From NCBI GenBank assembly GCA_963736685.1, contig CAVTPZ010000014.1, positions 62,001 to 126,000 on the forward strand: a stretch of 64,000 bases of DNA. Direction: 5' to 3'. The notes beneath the pieces are model-generated. The model made no database searches and had not been told where the DNA came from. It was given only the letters and a program-made list of their open reading frames with translations. A program made the position numbers and the translations under genes. The first letter of the stretch is position 1, and each line of letters begins with the position of its first letter. Source of the DNA: DASUPK01 sp963736685 (GTDB lineage Bacteria > Actinomycetota > Thermoleophilia > Solirubrobacterales > 70-9). Shown piece by piece: positions 16,815-25,279 of the stretch.

Positions 16815-18391
16815 TTCAACTCCTCCACCACCGCCCGGACCCTATCCGCCTCGACCTGTTGTCCCCAGCGCGGCTCACCCGGCTCGGAGAGCAGCACGAA
16901 GCCGAGTCCCTCGCGCGTCTGCTTCTTGTCCCTGCCCATTGCCTCCATCACTCCGTCGGTGCTCACGGAGGGGTCGAGAGAGACGGGCAGCCCATGCGAG
17001 GCCAGCAGGCCCTCGACCTCATCACGCAGCCGATCAGCATCCGAGAGGCGGAGCACGGCGAGCAGGCCGAGGCCGACGGCCTCGCCGTGGCGGTAGCGCT
17101 TGTAGTCGGTCTCGGCCTCGATGGCGTGACCGATCGTGTGGCCGAGGTTGAGGACCATCCGCTGCCCCGAGTCCCTCTCATCCGAGGCCACGACATCGAT
17201 CTTGGTGCGGGCGCAGGCGAAGATCACATCGGTCATGGCCGCGGGATCGAGTGACTCGATCTGCCTCACCCGGGACCAGAGCGGATCGCCGGCGATCAGC
17301 GCCGTCTTGACGACCTCGACGAACCCCGCCGCGAGCTCCTCGTGCGGAAGGGTCGCGAGGGTGGCCGGATCGGCCAAAACGGCCGTGGGCATGTGGTAGG
17401 CGCCCACGTAGTTCTTCGCCTGGGGCAGGTCTACGCCGGTCTTGCCGCCGTAGGCGGAGTCGACCTGGGCGACCAGGGTGGTGGGCGCCTGCACCAGAGG
17501 GACGCCCCTCTGGTACGTGGCTGCGCAGAAGCCGGCGAGGTCCCCGACCACGCCGCCGCCGAAGGCCAGAACGCAGTCGTCTCGGTTGGCGCCAGCCGCG
17601 GACAGCTCGCCGAGGATCCGCTCGGCTTCGGCGATGGTCTTCGAGGTCTCGGCTCCCTGAACGCCGATCACCTCCTCGACCCGCGGCAGGAGAGGGCGGT
17701 GGTGCCGCAGCGCCGCGTCGTCGGCGACGCAGAAGGTTCTCGCCGGCAGGGCCTCCGGCAGTGCCTCACGGGCGTCGTCCAGCAGGCCGATCGCCCCCTC
17801 GCCGACGACGGCCGGATAGGAGCCGCTCTCCGATTCGGCCCAGATCATCCGCGTGCTCGGAGTGCCCTGCATCGCGGCTAGCCAGGGCGCGGCAGGCCCG
17901 GCCGCGTCGCGCGCGGCCGAGGGCAGGATGGCGCGGGCCAGCGACTCGTACAGAGGGCGCCGGCTCGCGAAGCGCTCGGCAAACGCTGCGCGGTCTTTGG
18001 CCAGGGGCCGGTCGGAACCGGAGGCGCGCTCCCAGGCGGTCTCCTCGTCGACGTCGCACCAGACCGGCATGTGGTCACCGAGAGCGCGCCGCACTGCCTC
18101 GCTCTCAATGGCGCCCCCACCGAGAGCCACCACGGATGACGGGCCGCCCACCTGAGCGGCGAGAGCGTTCAGCACCGAGACCACGAGCCGCTCCTCACGG
18201 CGGCGGAACTCCACCTCCCCCTCGCGCTCGAAGAAAGCCGAGATCGGCTCGCCGAGCTCGCCCTCGAGCAGGTCATCGGTGTCGATCACCCCGAGCCCGA
18301 GTCGTTCGGCGACCGCCTGCGCCGCCCTGGTCTTGCCGGCGGCCATGAAACCGATGAGGACGATCCCGTGGTGGGCCGCTACCGGAGCCAT
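16811..18391 (-). CDS. aroKB: Fused shikimate kinase - 3-dehydroquinate synthase
   Basis: 526 residues encoding two pathway enzymes in one chain, with no internal stop. Residues 1 to about 170 are shikimate kinase: P-loop IGFMAAGKTRAA (about 13-24), DTDDLLEGELG, the FRRREE substrate region and VALGGGAI. Residues from about 185 are the NAD-dependent 3-dehydroquinate synthase: ETSKTI, FGGGVVGDLAGFCAATYQRG, QVDSAYGGKTGVDL, and metal-ligand segments around Glu of FVEVVKT and GHTIGHAIEAE. The two reactions (steps 5 and 2) are not consecutive, so the fusion is likely for stoichiometry rather than channelling. It starts 13 bases inside the end of aroC. Confidence 0.93.
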   Translation of the reverse strand: MAPVAAHHGIVLIGFMAAGKTRAAQAVAERLGLGVIDTDDLLEGELGEPISAFFEREGEVEFRRREERLVVSVLNALAAQVGGPSSVVALGGGAIESEAVRRALGDHMPVWCDVDEETAWERASGSDRPLAKDRAAFAERFASRRPLYESLARAILPSAARDAAGPAAPWLAAMQGTPSTRMIWAESESGSYPAVVGEGAIGLLDDAREALPEALPARTFCVADDAALRHHRPLLPRVEEVIGVQGAETSKTIAEAERILGELSAAGANRDDCVLAFGGGVVGDLAGFCAATYQRGVPLVQAPTTLVAQVDSAYGGKTGVDLPQAKNYVGAYHMPTAVLADPATLATLPHEELAAGFVEVVKTALIAGDPLWSRVRQIESLDPAAMTDVIFACARTKIDVVASDERDSGQRMVLNLGHTIGHAIEAETDYKRYRHGEAVGLGLLAVLRLSDADRLRDEVEGLLASHGLPVSLDPSVSTDGVMEAMGRDKKQTREGLGFVLLSEPGEPRWGQQVEADRVRAVVEELK

Positions 18392-19542
18392 CCGATCCGC
18401 TCCCGGTACGCCGCGATGGATGCGAGCACGTCGTCGATGTGATCGCCGCCGAACTTCTCGCGATAGGCGCCGGCGAGCACCAGCGCCACCATCGCCTCGG
18501 CGACCACCGCCGCGGCCGGGACCACGGTCGAATCGGTTCTCTCCCTCATGGCCTGGGCCGGCTCCTTCGTCTCGGTGTCGACCGAGCGAAGTGGCTGCGT
18601 CATGGTGGAGATCGGCTTGATCGCCGCCTGGACGACGAGCGGCTCGCCGTTGGTCATCCCACCCTCGAGGCCACCGGCCCGGTTCGTCTCCCGATACCAG
18701 CCGCGGTCCTCGGAGTGAAAGATCTCGTCGTGGGCCTCCGATCCGGGTCTGCCGGCGACGTCCCACGCCTCCCCGAGCGAGACGCCCTTCACCGACTGGA
18801 TGGAGCAGACGGCCTGTGCCAGCCTTCCGTCGAGCTTCTCGCTCCACGAGGCGTACGAGCCGATCCCGGGCAGCAGCCCGAAGGCGCGCACCTCGAACTT
18901 GCCGCCGAGTGACTCGTTCTCCTTCCGCAGGCGATCGATCTCGGCCACCATCGTCTCGGCGGTGGCGGCGTCGAGGCAGCGAACCGGCGAGTCGTCCACG
19001 CCCTCGAAGTCCTCTGGCGAGAGGTCATCGCGCTCCGGCGCGCTCACAGACGCGATCTGGATCACGTGGCTGAAGACGCTCACGCCGACAGCGGCCAGGA
19101 AGCCCTTCGCGATCGTGCCGGCTGCGACCCTCGCCGCGGTCTCCCGTGCGCTGGCGCGCTCCAGGACGTTGCGCACGTCGCTGAAGCCGTACTTCTGCAG
19201 CCCGGCGAGGTCCGCATGACCCGGCCGCGGCAGATGCGACTCCTCGATCTCGGCATCGACCGGCCAGGGATTCATCCGCTCGTCCCAGTTGGGGTAGTCG
19301 CGGTTGGCGACCAGGAGGGCGATCGGGCTGCCGAGCGTGCGTCCGTGGCGGACGCCCGAGCGGATCTCGACCGTGTCGCTCTCGATCTTCATCCGCCCGC
19401 CGCGGCCATGCCCGAGCTGGCGCCGCGCCATGTCGCGGTCGAGCGCCTCGCGATCGAGCTCGAGGCCGGCGGGAAGGCCCTCGACGATCGCGACCAGGCC
19501 GGGTCCATGGGACTCGCCTGCGGTTGTGAACCTCAAGGTCAC
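18379..19542 (-). CDS. aroC: Chorismate synthase
   Basis: 387 residues. Converts EPSP to chorismate with reduced FMN, the last shared step of aromatic biosynthesis. Signature stretches are FTTAGESHGPGLVAIVEGLPAG at the start, RRQLGHGRGGRMKIESD, RPGHADLAGLQKYGFSDVRNVLERASARET, and GGLEGGMTNGEPLVVQAAIKPISTM. Length is normal. It lies upstream of and overlaps aroKB, and is about 40 bp downstream of the prepilin peptidase gene. Confidence 0.96.
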   Translation of the reverse strand: MTLRFTTAGESHGPGLVAIVEGLPAGLELDREALDRDMARRQLGHGRGGRMKIESDTVEIRSGVRHGRTLGSPIALLVANRDYPNWDERMNPWPVDAEIEESHLPRPGHADLAGLQKYGFSDVRNVLERASARETAARVAAGTIAKGFLAAVGVSVFSHVIQIASVSAPERDDLSPEDFEGVDDSPVRCLDAATAETMVAEIDRLRKENESLGGKFEVRAFGLLPGIGSYASWSEKLDGRLAQAVCSIQSVKGVSLGEAWDVAGRPGSEAHDEIFHSEDRGWYRETNRAGGLEGGMTNGEPLVVQAAIKPISTMTQPLRSVDTETKEPAQAMRERTDSTVVPAAAVVAEAMVALVLAGAYREKFGGDHIDDVLASIAAYRERIGWLR

Positions 19543-19581
19543 GCGGGGGAGCGTAAATGGAGCGGCCTCGCGGCCTCGGTC

Positions 19582-20016
19582 TCACGGTTGCGTGGCCATG
19601 GCGAACATGGCGCCGATCGCCAGGAAGGGGGCGAACGGGATCGTCCGGCTGCGCGCCGAGAACCCATGCCGGGCCACCAGGATGAGGCCCGCGGCGGTAC
19701 CGGCGGCGAACGCGATCAGCATCGCCTCGGCCACCCGGGAGCCGAGATCGAAGCCGAGCACCGCCGCGAGCTTCACGTCGCCCAGGCCCATCCCGTCCGG
19801 GCGGATCAGCGCCGCCGCGAGCAGGACGCCACCCGCCGCCAGGCCCGCCAACAGCCGCTCGGGCACACCGCCCGCCTCCCAGACGACGCAAACCGGGAAG
19901 GCGATCGCCAGGTTCGCCACGAGCGGGACGTCCGGGATCAGCCGAGTCCGGAGGTCGCTGACCGTGACTATGCCGAGCAGGGCGACGAGCGAAGCGTCGA
20001 GGACCGCACCGGCCAT
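19582..20016 (-). CDS. Prepilin peptidase (A24) lacking the methylase domain
   Basis: 144 residues from ATG 20016 (MAGAVLDASLVALLG). The two catalytic aspartates of type IV prepilin peptidases are visible in VSDLRTRLIPD and in GMGLGDVKLAAVLGFD. Five or so hydrophobic helices follow the A24 pattern. The N-terminal zinc/methyltransferase domain of full-size PilD is missing, as in small archaeal-like and Flp/Tad-type peptidases (CpaA/TadV). No pilin genes lie in the window, so its substrate is elsewhere. Confidence 0.85.
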   Translation of the reverse strand: MAGAVLDASLVALLGIVTVSDLRTRLIPDVPLVANLAIAFPVCVVWEAGGVPERLLAGLAAGGVLLAAALIRPDGMGLGDVKLAAVLGFDLGSRVAEAMLIAFAAGTAAGLILVARHGFSARSRTIPFAPFLAIGAMFAMATQP

Positions 20017-20054
20017 ATCGTTGAGAGTCCCGTGTCCCTCAACCTCTCCCCCTG

Positions 20055-20570
20055 ATGGCGGCCCGCCGTCTGCTGATCGTGATGCTGATCCTGCTCGGGC
20101 TGTCGACGCTCGCCGCGGCCCTGGTCCCACAGCACGATCTGCGCCCCGGCACCACCTCGAGCACGACCACGACCCAGCCTGTCCATACCACCCCCCAGCC
20201 GCCCCCGGGACGCTCCCTGAGCGTGGAGATCGTCGTCGGCGGCAAGAAGGTCCCGGTGGTCGCGGCGCCACTCTGCAAGAAGAGCAAGCCGAGGTGTGAA
20301 CCGCTCCACGTCGGCGATCAGCTCTCCCTCCAGGTGCTCTCCAAGCGCCAGGCGGAGCTCGAAATCCCCACCTTCGGCCTGATCGGCGTGGCCAGCCCGA
20401 TCGCCCCGGCCTTCTTCCAGCTGCTGCCGCGCGAGCCTGGGACCATCGGGGTCGTCTTCACGACCCCCCGCGAGGTTGCGGCCCGGATCCAGGTGCTCAC
20501 CGCGAAGACGGCGGCGAAGGCGATCGCCAAGCCGAAATCGAGCGCTAAGTCTCGAGCTCGAGGGGGATGA
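20055..20570 (+). CDS. Membrane-anchored hypothetical protein
   Basis: 171 residues: a single N-terminal hydrophobic segment (RLLIVMLILLGLSTLAAALVP), a Thr/Pro-rich stalk (TTSSTTTTQPVHTTPQPPP), and a small extracytoplasmic domain with two Cys (PLCKKSKPRCEP). The ending is Lys/Ala-rich and basic. FQLLPREPGTIGVVFTTPRE near residue 130 suggests a beta-sandwich strand, loosely cupredoxin-like; no metal site is evident. It converges with the HtrA-like gene, and the two stop ends overlap by 26 bp. Confidence 0.6.
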   Translation: MAARRLLIVMLILLGLSTLAAALVPQHDLRPGTTSSTTTTQPVHTTPQPPPGRSLSVEIVVGGKKVPVVAAPLCKKSKPRCEPLHVGDQLSLQVLSKRQAELEIPTFGLIGVASPIAPAFFQLLPREPGTIGVVFTTPREVAARIQVLTAKTAAKAIAKPKSSAKSRARGG

Positions 20571-21567
20571 GGTCGAGCTGGAGGAAGTCGCCGTCGCGAA
20601 CGACCTTCACCGCGATCCCGTAACCGATCCGCTCCGCCACCATCAGGCGCTGTAGATCTCCCACGTCGCCCATCGGTTCGCCGTCCACCTCCACGATCAG
20701 GTCCTCGGCGCGGAGCCCCGCGCGGGCGGCCGGGCTGCCCGAGACGACCTCGACGACCTCGATTCCCTTCTCGCGACCCAACCGTGAGGCGACCCTCGGC
20801 GGCAGCGGCCGGGAGCCGCCGACGATGCCGATGTAGGCCCGCCGCACCCGGCCCTCCTTCATCAACGCCGAGATCAGCTTTCGCGTCGCGTCGTTGATGG
20901 GCACCGCGAGGCCCAGGCCGATGCCGGCTACCGCGGTGTTCACGCCGACCACGCGGCCGAGGCTGTCGGCCAGCGCGCCCCCGGAGTTGCCCGGGTTGAG
21001 TGCGGCGTCTGTCTGGATCACGTTCTCGACCAGTCGACCGGCCGATCCGGAGCGCGTGGGCAGCGAGCGGCCGAGGGCCGAGACGACCCCTGCGGTCACC
21101 GTCCCCGCCAGGCCCATCGGACTGCCGATCGCGACGACGAGCTGTCCCACGCGCAGCTCATCCGCGTCGCCCAGCTGTGCCGGCTCCAGGTCGCGCGCGT
21201 CCGCGCGGACCACCGCCAGGTCGGAGAGCGGATCGGCGCCGACCACCTCGGCGCTCAGCTCGCGACCGTCAGAGAACGCGGCAGTCACCCGGTGGCCGCC
21301 GGCCACCACGTGCGCGGAGGTGAGCATGAAGCCATCCGATGAGATCGCGACGCCGGACCCTGCGCCCTCCGCCCGGCCTCGGCGGGTGCGGCGCATGACG
21401 GCTAGATGGGCGACCGAGGGGGTGAGCCTCTCCGCGACGCCCGAGACGGTTCGCGAATAGGCGTCAAAGGCGTCGGCGTCCGCAAGGCGCTCCGAGGGGG
21501 ATGACGGCATCCCGTTCGCGACTCCGTCGATCAGCCTCAGGCCTCCGATGAGCTTCAGGCGTGGCAC
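20545..21567 (-). CDS. HtrA/DegP-type serine protease with PDZ domain
   Basis: 340 residues. The trypsin-like triad is visible as His in LTSAHVVAGG, Asp in DPLSDLAVVRA and Ser in LNPGNSGGALAD. A C-terminal PDZ domain follows (RRAYIGIVGGSRPL, SPAARAGLRAEDLIVEVDGEPM). HtrA proteases degrade or chaperone misfolded exported proteins, but no signal peptide or membrane helix is evident here, so this one may be cytoplasmic or the true start may differ (GTG 21567 used; ATG 21510 is in frame). It lies about 30 bp downstream of aroE. Confidence 0.9.
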   Translation of the reverse strand: MPRLKLIGGLRLIDGVANGMPSSPSERLADADAFDAYSRTVSGVAERLTPSVAHLAVMRRTRRGRAEGAGSGVAISSDGFMLTSAHVVAGGHRVTAAFSDGRELSAEVVGADPLSDLAVVRADARDLEPAQLGDADELRVGQLVVAIGSPMGLAGTVTAGVVSALGRSLPTRSGSAGRLVENVIQTDAALNPGNSGGALADSLGRVVGVNTAVAGIGLGLAVPINDATRKLISALMKEGRVRRAYIGIVGGSRPLPPRVASRLGREKGIEVVEVVSGSPAARAGLRAEDLIVEVDGEPMGDVGDLQRLMVAERIGYGIAVKVVRDGDFLQLDLIPLELET

Positions 21568-21597
21568 TAACGAAAAATTAGCACCGGGCGATCGTCG

Positions 21598-22428
21598 TCA
21601 AACACGGGCTGCGCTGCGCATCACACCGAGCGGCGGCTCTGACCCTGTCCAGAGGCGGAGCGACTCGGCTCCCTGTCGCACCAATACCTCGAGGCCGTCG
21701 ATCGCCTCCGCCGAGCGTCGCCGCGCCTCTCCCACCAGGCGACTCTCCGAGCCCGCGTAGACGAGGTCGACGATGACGACCCCGGGGCCGAGCCGCTCGG
21801 GATCGATGGGGAGCTGCTCGAACGGATCCTCGTCAGCCATCCCGACCGCCGTGCAGTTGACGATCAGCCCGTAGTTTCCGGAGCGTGCATGCTCGGCGGT
21901 GACAGGGGCGAGCCGCCCCTCGGCCGCCGTGCCGGTGCCCGCGCCCGCCAGATCGCGCACCAGCTCGTCCGCCCGCTCCCCCGTCCGGTTCCAGACGGAG
22001 ACCGGGGCGCCCTGCCCGGCCAGCGCCCAGACAGCCGCGCGCGCAGATCCACCGGCTCCGAGGACGAGGGCGCTCCTCCCCGCGACGGGTCCCGGCAGCG
22101 CGGCCAGCAACCCGGATGCGTCGGTGTTCGCCGCCCGGATGCGCCCATCGCCGAAGCTCAGCGTGTTGGCGGCTCCGATCTCCTCCGCGGCCCGCGAGGC
22201 CTCGTCCGCCAACGCCAGGGCGGCCTCCTTGTGCGGGATCGTCACGTTGACGCCGACGAAGCCGTCTGCCGGCAGCGAGCCGATCAACTCCGGGAATCGG
22301 TCCGGCTCCACGTCGATCGCCTCGTAGCTCCACTCATCCGCCAGGCCGAGCGCCGCGAGGGCGGCGGACTGCATCGCCGGCGATCGAGAATGCGAGACCG
22401 GGTGCCCGAGGACCGCGAGCCGGTTCAT
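21598..22428 (-). CDS. aroE: Shikimate dehydrogenase
   Basis: 276 residues. NADP-dependent reduction of 3-dehydroshikimate. The substrate-binding start MNRLAVLGHPVSHSRSPAMQ, VNVTIPHKEAALALAD with the catalytic Lys, and AANTDASGLLAAL with the catalytic Asp are all present. The Rossmann domain begins ALVLGAGGSARAAVWAL. The C-terminus has LIVNCTAVGM and VLVRQGAESLRLWTG. It lies 7 bp downstream of mltG, giving a fourth aromatic-pathway gene in the same chromosomal neighbourhood as aroQ, aroKB and aroC. Confidence 0.95.
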   Translation of the reverse strand: MNRLAVLGHPVSHSRSPAMQSAALAALGLADEWSYEAIDVEPDRFPELIGSLPADGFVGVNVTIPHKEAALALADEASRAAEEIGAANTLSFGDGRIRAANTDASGLLAALPGPVAGRSALVLGAGGSARAAVWALAGQGAPVSVWNRTGERADELVRDLAGAGTGTAAEGRLAPVTAEHARSGNYGLIVNCTAVGMADEDPFEQLPIDPERLGPGVVIVDLVYAGSESRLVGEARRRSAEAIDGLEVLVRQGAESLRLWTGSEPPLGVMRSAARV

Positions 22429-22435
22429 GCGCGGC

Positions 22436-23800
22436 TCAGCTCCGGCAGTTCGGCGTGGCGTGGCCGGCCTGGTACGCGGCGACGAGCTGGTTGAACTCGT
22501 CCCCGCTGGAGGTGAAGCAGTGATGTCCGCTGTTGTTGCCGTTGAGGACGTAGTAGAGGTAGTTGACCTTGGCAGGGCGAGCGGCCGCCTTGATCGCGTC
22601 GAGACCGGGGTTGCCGATTGGCGTCGGCGGGAGGCCCGCGTTGATCCGTGTGTTGTACGGCGAGGACGACTGCAGCTGCGACTCCGTGATGTCGCCGGTG
22701 TAGTTGTGGAACTGAAAGCGCGTGGTCGCGTCGATCTGCAGCGGCATGCCGCGGTGGAGCCGGTTGTAGATCACGGCGGCGACGAGCGGCCGCTCGGAGG
22801 GGATCTGAACCTCCTTGTCGATCATCGACGCGATCGTGAGCACGTCGTAGACCGTCAGGTTCTTGGACTTCGCGTAGGACAGGTTCACCCCGGCGATGTT
22901 CTGCTGGAACGCCTGCAGCTGCTCGGAGACGAGCTGGTCGACGTTCGCGCCCGGGTCGAGCTGGTAGGTCGCCGGGAAAAGGAACCCCTCGAGCGACGGC
23001 GGGTTCTTGGCGCCGTAGCGGTTCGGGTCAAAGCCCTTGAAGCTCTTGGTCGCGGCGAGGTAATCCCCGCTCAGGCCCAGGCCTTTGATCGTCGCGGCCG
23101 CCTGCACCCGGTCCTCGCCCTCCGGGATCGTCACCGTCACCTGTCCCCCCGAGCTGGTCAGCTTGTCGATCGCGGCTCCGTAGCTCATGTTCTGGGCGAG
23201 TACGTAGCGGCCCGGAAGGATCTTGTCCTCGTCGCCCGAGAGCTTCAGACGCCACTGGAAGAGCGTCCCGTTCGAGACCACGTCCTGCTTGGTGAGCAGG
23301 TCGGCGACCTCGCTCGCCGTGGCGCCCTCCGGCACGGTGACGATCGCCTCGCCCGAGCCGTCACCCGGGTCGAACGGCGGCGGCTGGAAGAACGCGATCA
23401 AGAACCAGGCGACGAGCACCCCGATGAGGACCAGGCCGAGCGCCAGGAATCGGCGACGGTGATAGGTCCCACGTGGCTTCGGAGGCACGGGATCGTCCCC
23501 GTCGCGGCCGAGGCGCTGCCTGACGGTTCTCCTCGGTGCCTTGGGGGCGGCGGGAGGCGCGGCCGTCTGGGGCGCGGCCGCCTGGGCCGGAGGCGCCTCG
23601 GCTGGAGGCGCGGCGGCGGCCTTGGGCGGCTTCTTCGACTTGCTGCGGCGTTGCTCACGCTCCCGGCGGCGGCGCTCGCGCTCGAGGGAGGCGGGGTCGT
23701 CACGGCCGAACTCGTCCGTCGGCGGCTTCAGGCCGTCGCCGCCGGGCGGGGTGAGGTTCCCCTCGGTATCGACGTTCCAGTCCCCCTGGTCCTTCGTCAC
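22436..23800 (-). CDS. mltG: Endolytic murein transglycosylase MltG
   Basis: 454 residues. A long disordered basic/Ala-Pro cytoplasmic N-terminus (about 115 residues) precedes one membrane helix (FLALGLVLIGVLVAWFLIAFF) and the YceG/MltG domain. The catalytic region IASMIDKEVQIPSERPLVAAVIYNRL keeps the Glu equivalent to E. coli Glu218 (second acidic residue of the EKE/DKE motif). TRINAGLPPTPIGNPGLDAIKAAARPA and YLYYVLNGN complete the signature. MltG cleaves nascent glycan strands to set their length. Its start overlaps the ruvX stop by 4 bp. Confidence 0.95.
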   Translation of the reverse strand: MTKDQGDWNVDTEGNLTPPGGDGLKPPTDEFGRDDPASLERERRRREREQRRSKSKKPPKAAAAPPAEAPPAQAAAPQTAAPPAAPKAPRRTVRQRLGRDGDDPVPPKPRGTYHRRRFLALGLVLIGVLVAWFLIAFFQPPPFDPGDGSGEAIVTVPEGATASEVADLLTKQDVVSNGTLFQWRLKLSGDEDKILPGRYVLAQNMSYGAAIDKLTSSGGQVTVTIPEGEDRVQAAATIKGLGLSGDYLAATKSFKGFDPNRYGAKNPPSLEGFLFPATYQLDPGANVDQLVSEQLQAFQQNIAGVNLSYAKSKNLTVYDVLTIASMIDKEVQIPSERPLVAAVIYNRLHRGMPLQIDATTRFQFHNYTGDITESQLQSSSPYNTRINAGLPPTPIGNPGLDAIKAAARPAKVNYLYYVLNGNNSGHHCFTSSGDEFNQLVAAYQAGHATPNCRS

Positions 23801-24183
23801 CTCGATCCCTCCCTCGCGAGGTAGCTCTCGAGCAGATGCGCTGCTGCGAGTGAGTCGCGGTCGGCCCGGGCGCCCTCGCGGGCGCTCCGGTCGGCCATCC
23901 GCGTCGTCAGTCGCTCGTCGTAGGTCTCGACGGGGACGTCGAGCAGCTCGGCCAACTCGGCGGCGAACGCACGGCTGACACGGGCCTGATCGCCCTCCTC
24001 GCCCCCGAGCGTGGTCGGTAGGCCGACGATCACGCGCTCGGCCTCCTCGCTTCGGGCGAGCTCGGCGATCGCCGCGGGCTCGGGCGGCTCGACCGCCTCG
24101 AGCGGCCGTGCCAGGGTCCCGGTCGGATCCGAAATCGCACAGCCGCAGCGGGCGGTGCCGTAATCGAGGGCGAGCACCCGCAA
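23797..24183 (-). CDS. ruvX: Putative Holliday junction resolvase / pre-16S rRNA nuclease
   Basis: 128 residues of RNase H-like fold. The N-terminal strand MRVLALDYGTARCGCAISD carries the first catalytic Asp, and VIVGLPTTLGGEEGDQA, VETYDERLTTRMA and the final DRDSLAAAHLLESYL are typical of YqgF/RuvX. E. coli YqgF matures 16S rRNA ends. It overlaps mltG by 4 bp; this pairing is common, with alaS usually next upstream. Here the peptide transporter cluster lies between ruvX and alaS. Confidence 0.93.
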   Translation of the reverse strand: MRVLALDYGTARCGCAISDPTGTLARPLEAVEPPEPAAIAELARSEEAERVIVGLPTTLGGEEGDQARVSRAFAAELAELLDVPVETYDERLTTRMADRSAREGARADRDSLAAAHLLESYLAREGSR

Positions 24184-24187
24184 GAAG

Positions 24188-25279
24188 CTATCGACTAGCC
24201 GCCGTCACCGGCTCCGCCTCGCCGGGCAGCCGGTCGCTGGCCGACTCCGGGCTGTCCGGAGCGACCTCCGTGGCCTTGATCTGCCTCGCGTCGACGTTCT
24301 GCGGGTGGTGACAGGCGGCCGCCTGCCCGGAGCCGTAGTCGGCCAGGGGCGGCTCATCCTCTGAGCAGATCTCGCTCGCCCAGGGGCAGCGCGTGTGGAA
24401 CCGGCACGCCGAGGGCGGATCAACGGGGCTCGGCACATCGCCCTCGAGCACGATCGGCTTGCGCTCGGCATTCGCCTTCGGGTCCGGGATCGGGACGGCC
24501 GAGAGCAGCGCGACGGAGTACGGGTGGATCGGCCGGTCGTAGAGCACCTCCGAGGGCGAGCGCTCGACGATCTTGCCGAGGTACATGACCGCGATCCGGT
24601 CGGAGACGTGCCGGACCACGCCGAGGTCGTGGGCGACGAAGATGTAGGAGAGGTTGAACTCGTCCTGGAGATCCTCGAGCAGGTTGATGATCTGCGCCTG
24701 GATCGAGACGTCGAGGGCGGAGACGGGCTCGTCGGCGATGATCAGCTTGGGCCGCAACGCGAGCGCCCGGGCGATGCCGATTCGCTGCCGCTGACCCCCG
24801 GAGAACTCGTGCGGGTAGCGGTTGTAGTGCTCGGGCTGAAGGCCCACCCTGTCCATCAGCTGCTGGACCTCGCGGCGGAGCTGGGTTCCGGAGGCGAGGC
24901 CATGCAGCTGGAGCGGGTCGCCGATGATCTGACCCACGCGTTTGCGCGGGTTGAGCGACGCGTAGGGGTCCTGAAAGATCATCTGGATCTCCCGCCTGAC
25001 CGGCTCCAATTTCTTGCGCGAAAGCCCGACGATCTCCTTGCCGTGGTACTTCACGGAACCGGAGGTCGGGTCGAGCAGCTGGATGATCGTCCGGCAGAGC
25101 GTCGACTTGCCGCACCCGGACTCGCCGACCAGCCCGAGTGTCTCGCCCTCATGCAGGGTGAGGCTGACGTCGTCGACGGCCTTGACGTTCGCCACCGTTC
25201 GGTCGAAGAAGATCCCCGACTTGATCGGGAAGTACTTGACGAGGTGCTCGACCTCGAGGATCGGATCACCCTTGGCCAC
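24188..25279 (-). CDS. dppF: Peptide ABC transporter ATP-binding protein (DppF-like)
   Basis: 363 residues from GTG 25279. Walker A GESGCGKSTLCRT, signature EFSGGQRQRIGIARAL, Walker B LIIADEPVSALDVS and a His switch in VAHDLGVVRH. The C-terminal oligopeptide-family extension has a Cys cluster (CRFHTRCPWASEICSE, then CHHPQ), seen in many DppF/OppF proteins. It pairs with the DppD-like ATPase to power peptide uptake. Its start shares one base with the dppD stop, so synthesis is coupled. Confidence 0.93.
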   Translation of the reverse strand: MAKGDPILEVEHLVKYFPIKSGIFFDRTVANVKAVDDVSLTLHEGETLGLVGESGCGKSTLCRTIIQLLDPTSGSVKYHGKEIVGLSRKKLEPVRREIQMIFQDPYASLNPRKRVGQIIGDPLQLHGLASGTQLRREVQQLMDRVGLQPEHYNRYPHEFSGGQRQRIGIARALALRPKLIIADEPVSALDVSIQAQIINLLEDLQDEFNLSYIFVAHDLGVVRHVSDRIAVMYLGKIVERSPSEVLYDRPIHPYSVALLSAVPIPDPKANAERKPIVLEGDVPSPVDPPSACRFHTRCPWASEICSEDEPPLADYGSGQAAACHHPQNVDARQIKATEVAPDSPESASDRLPGEAEPVTAASR

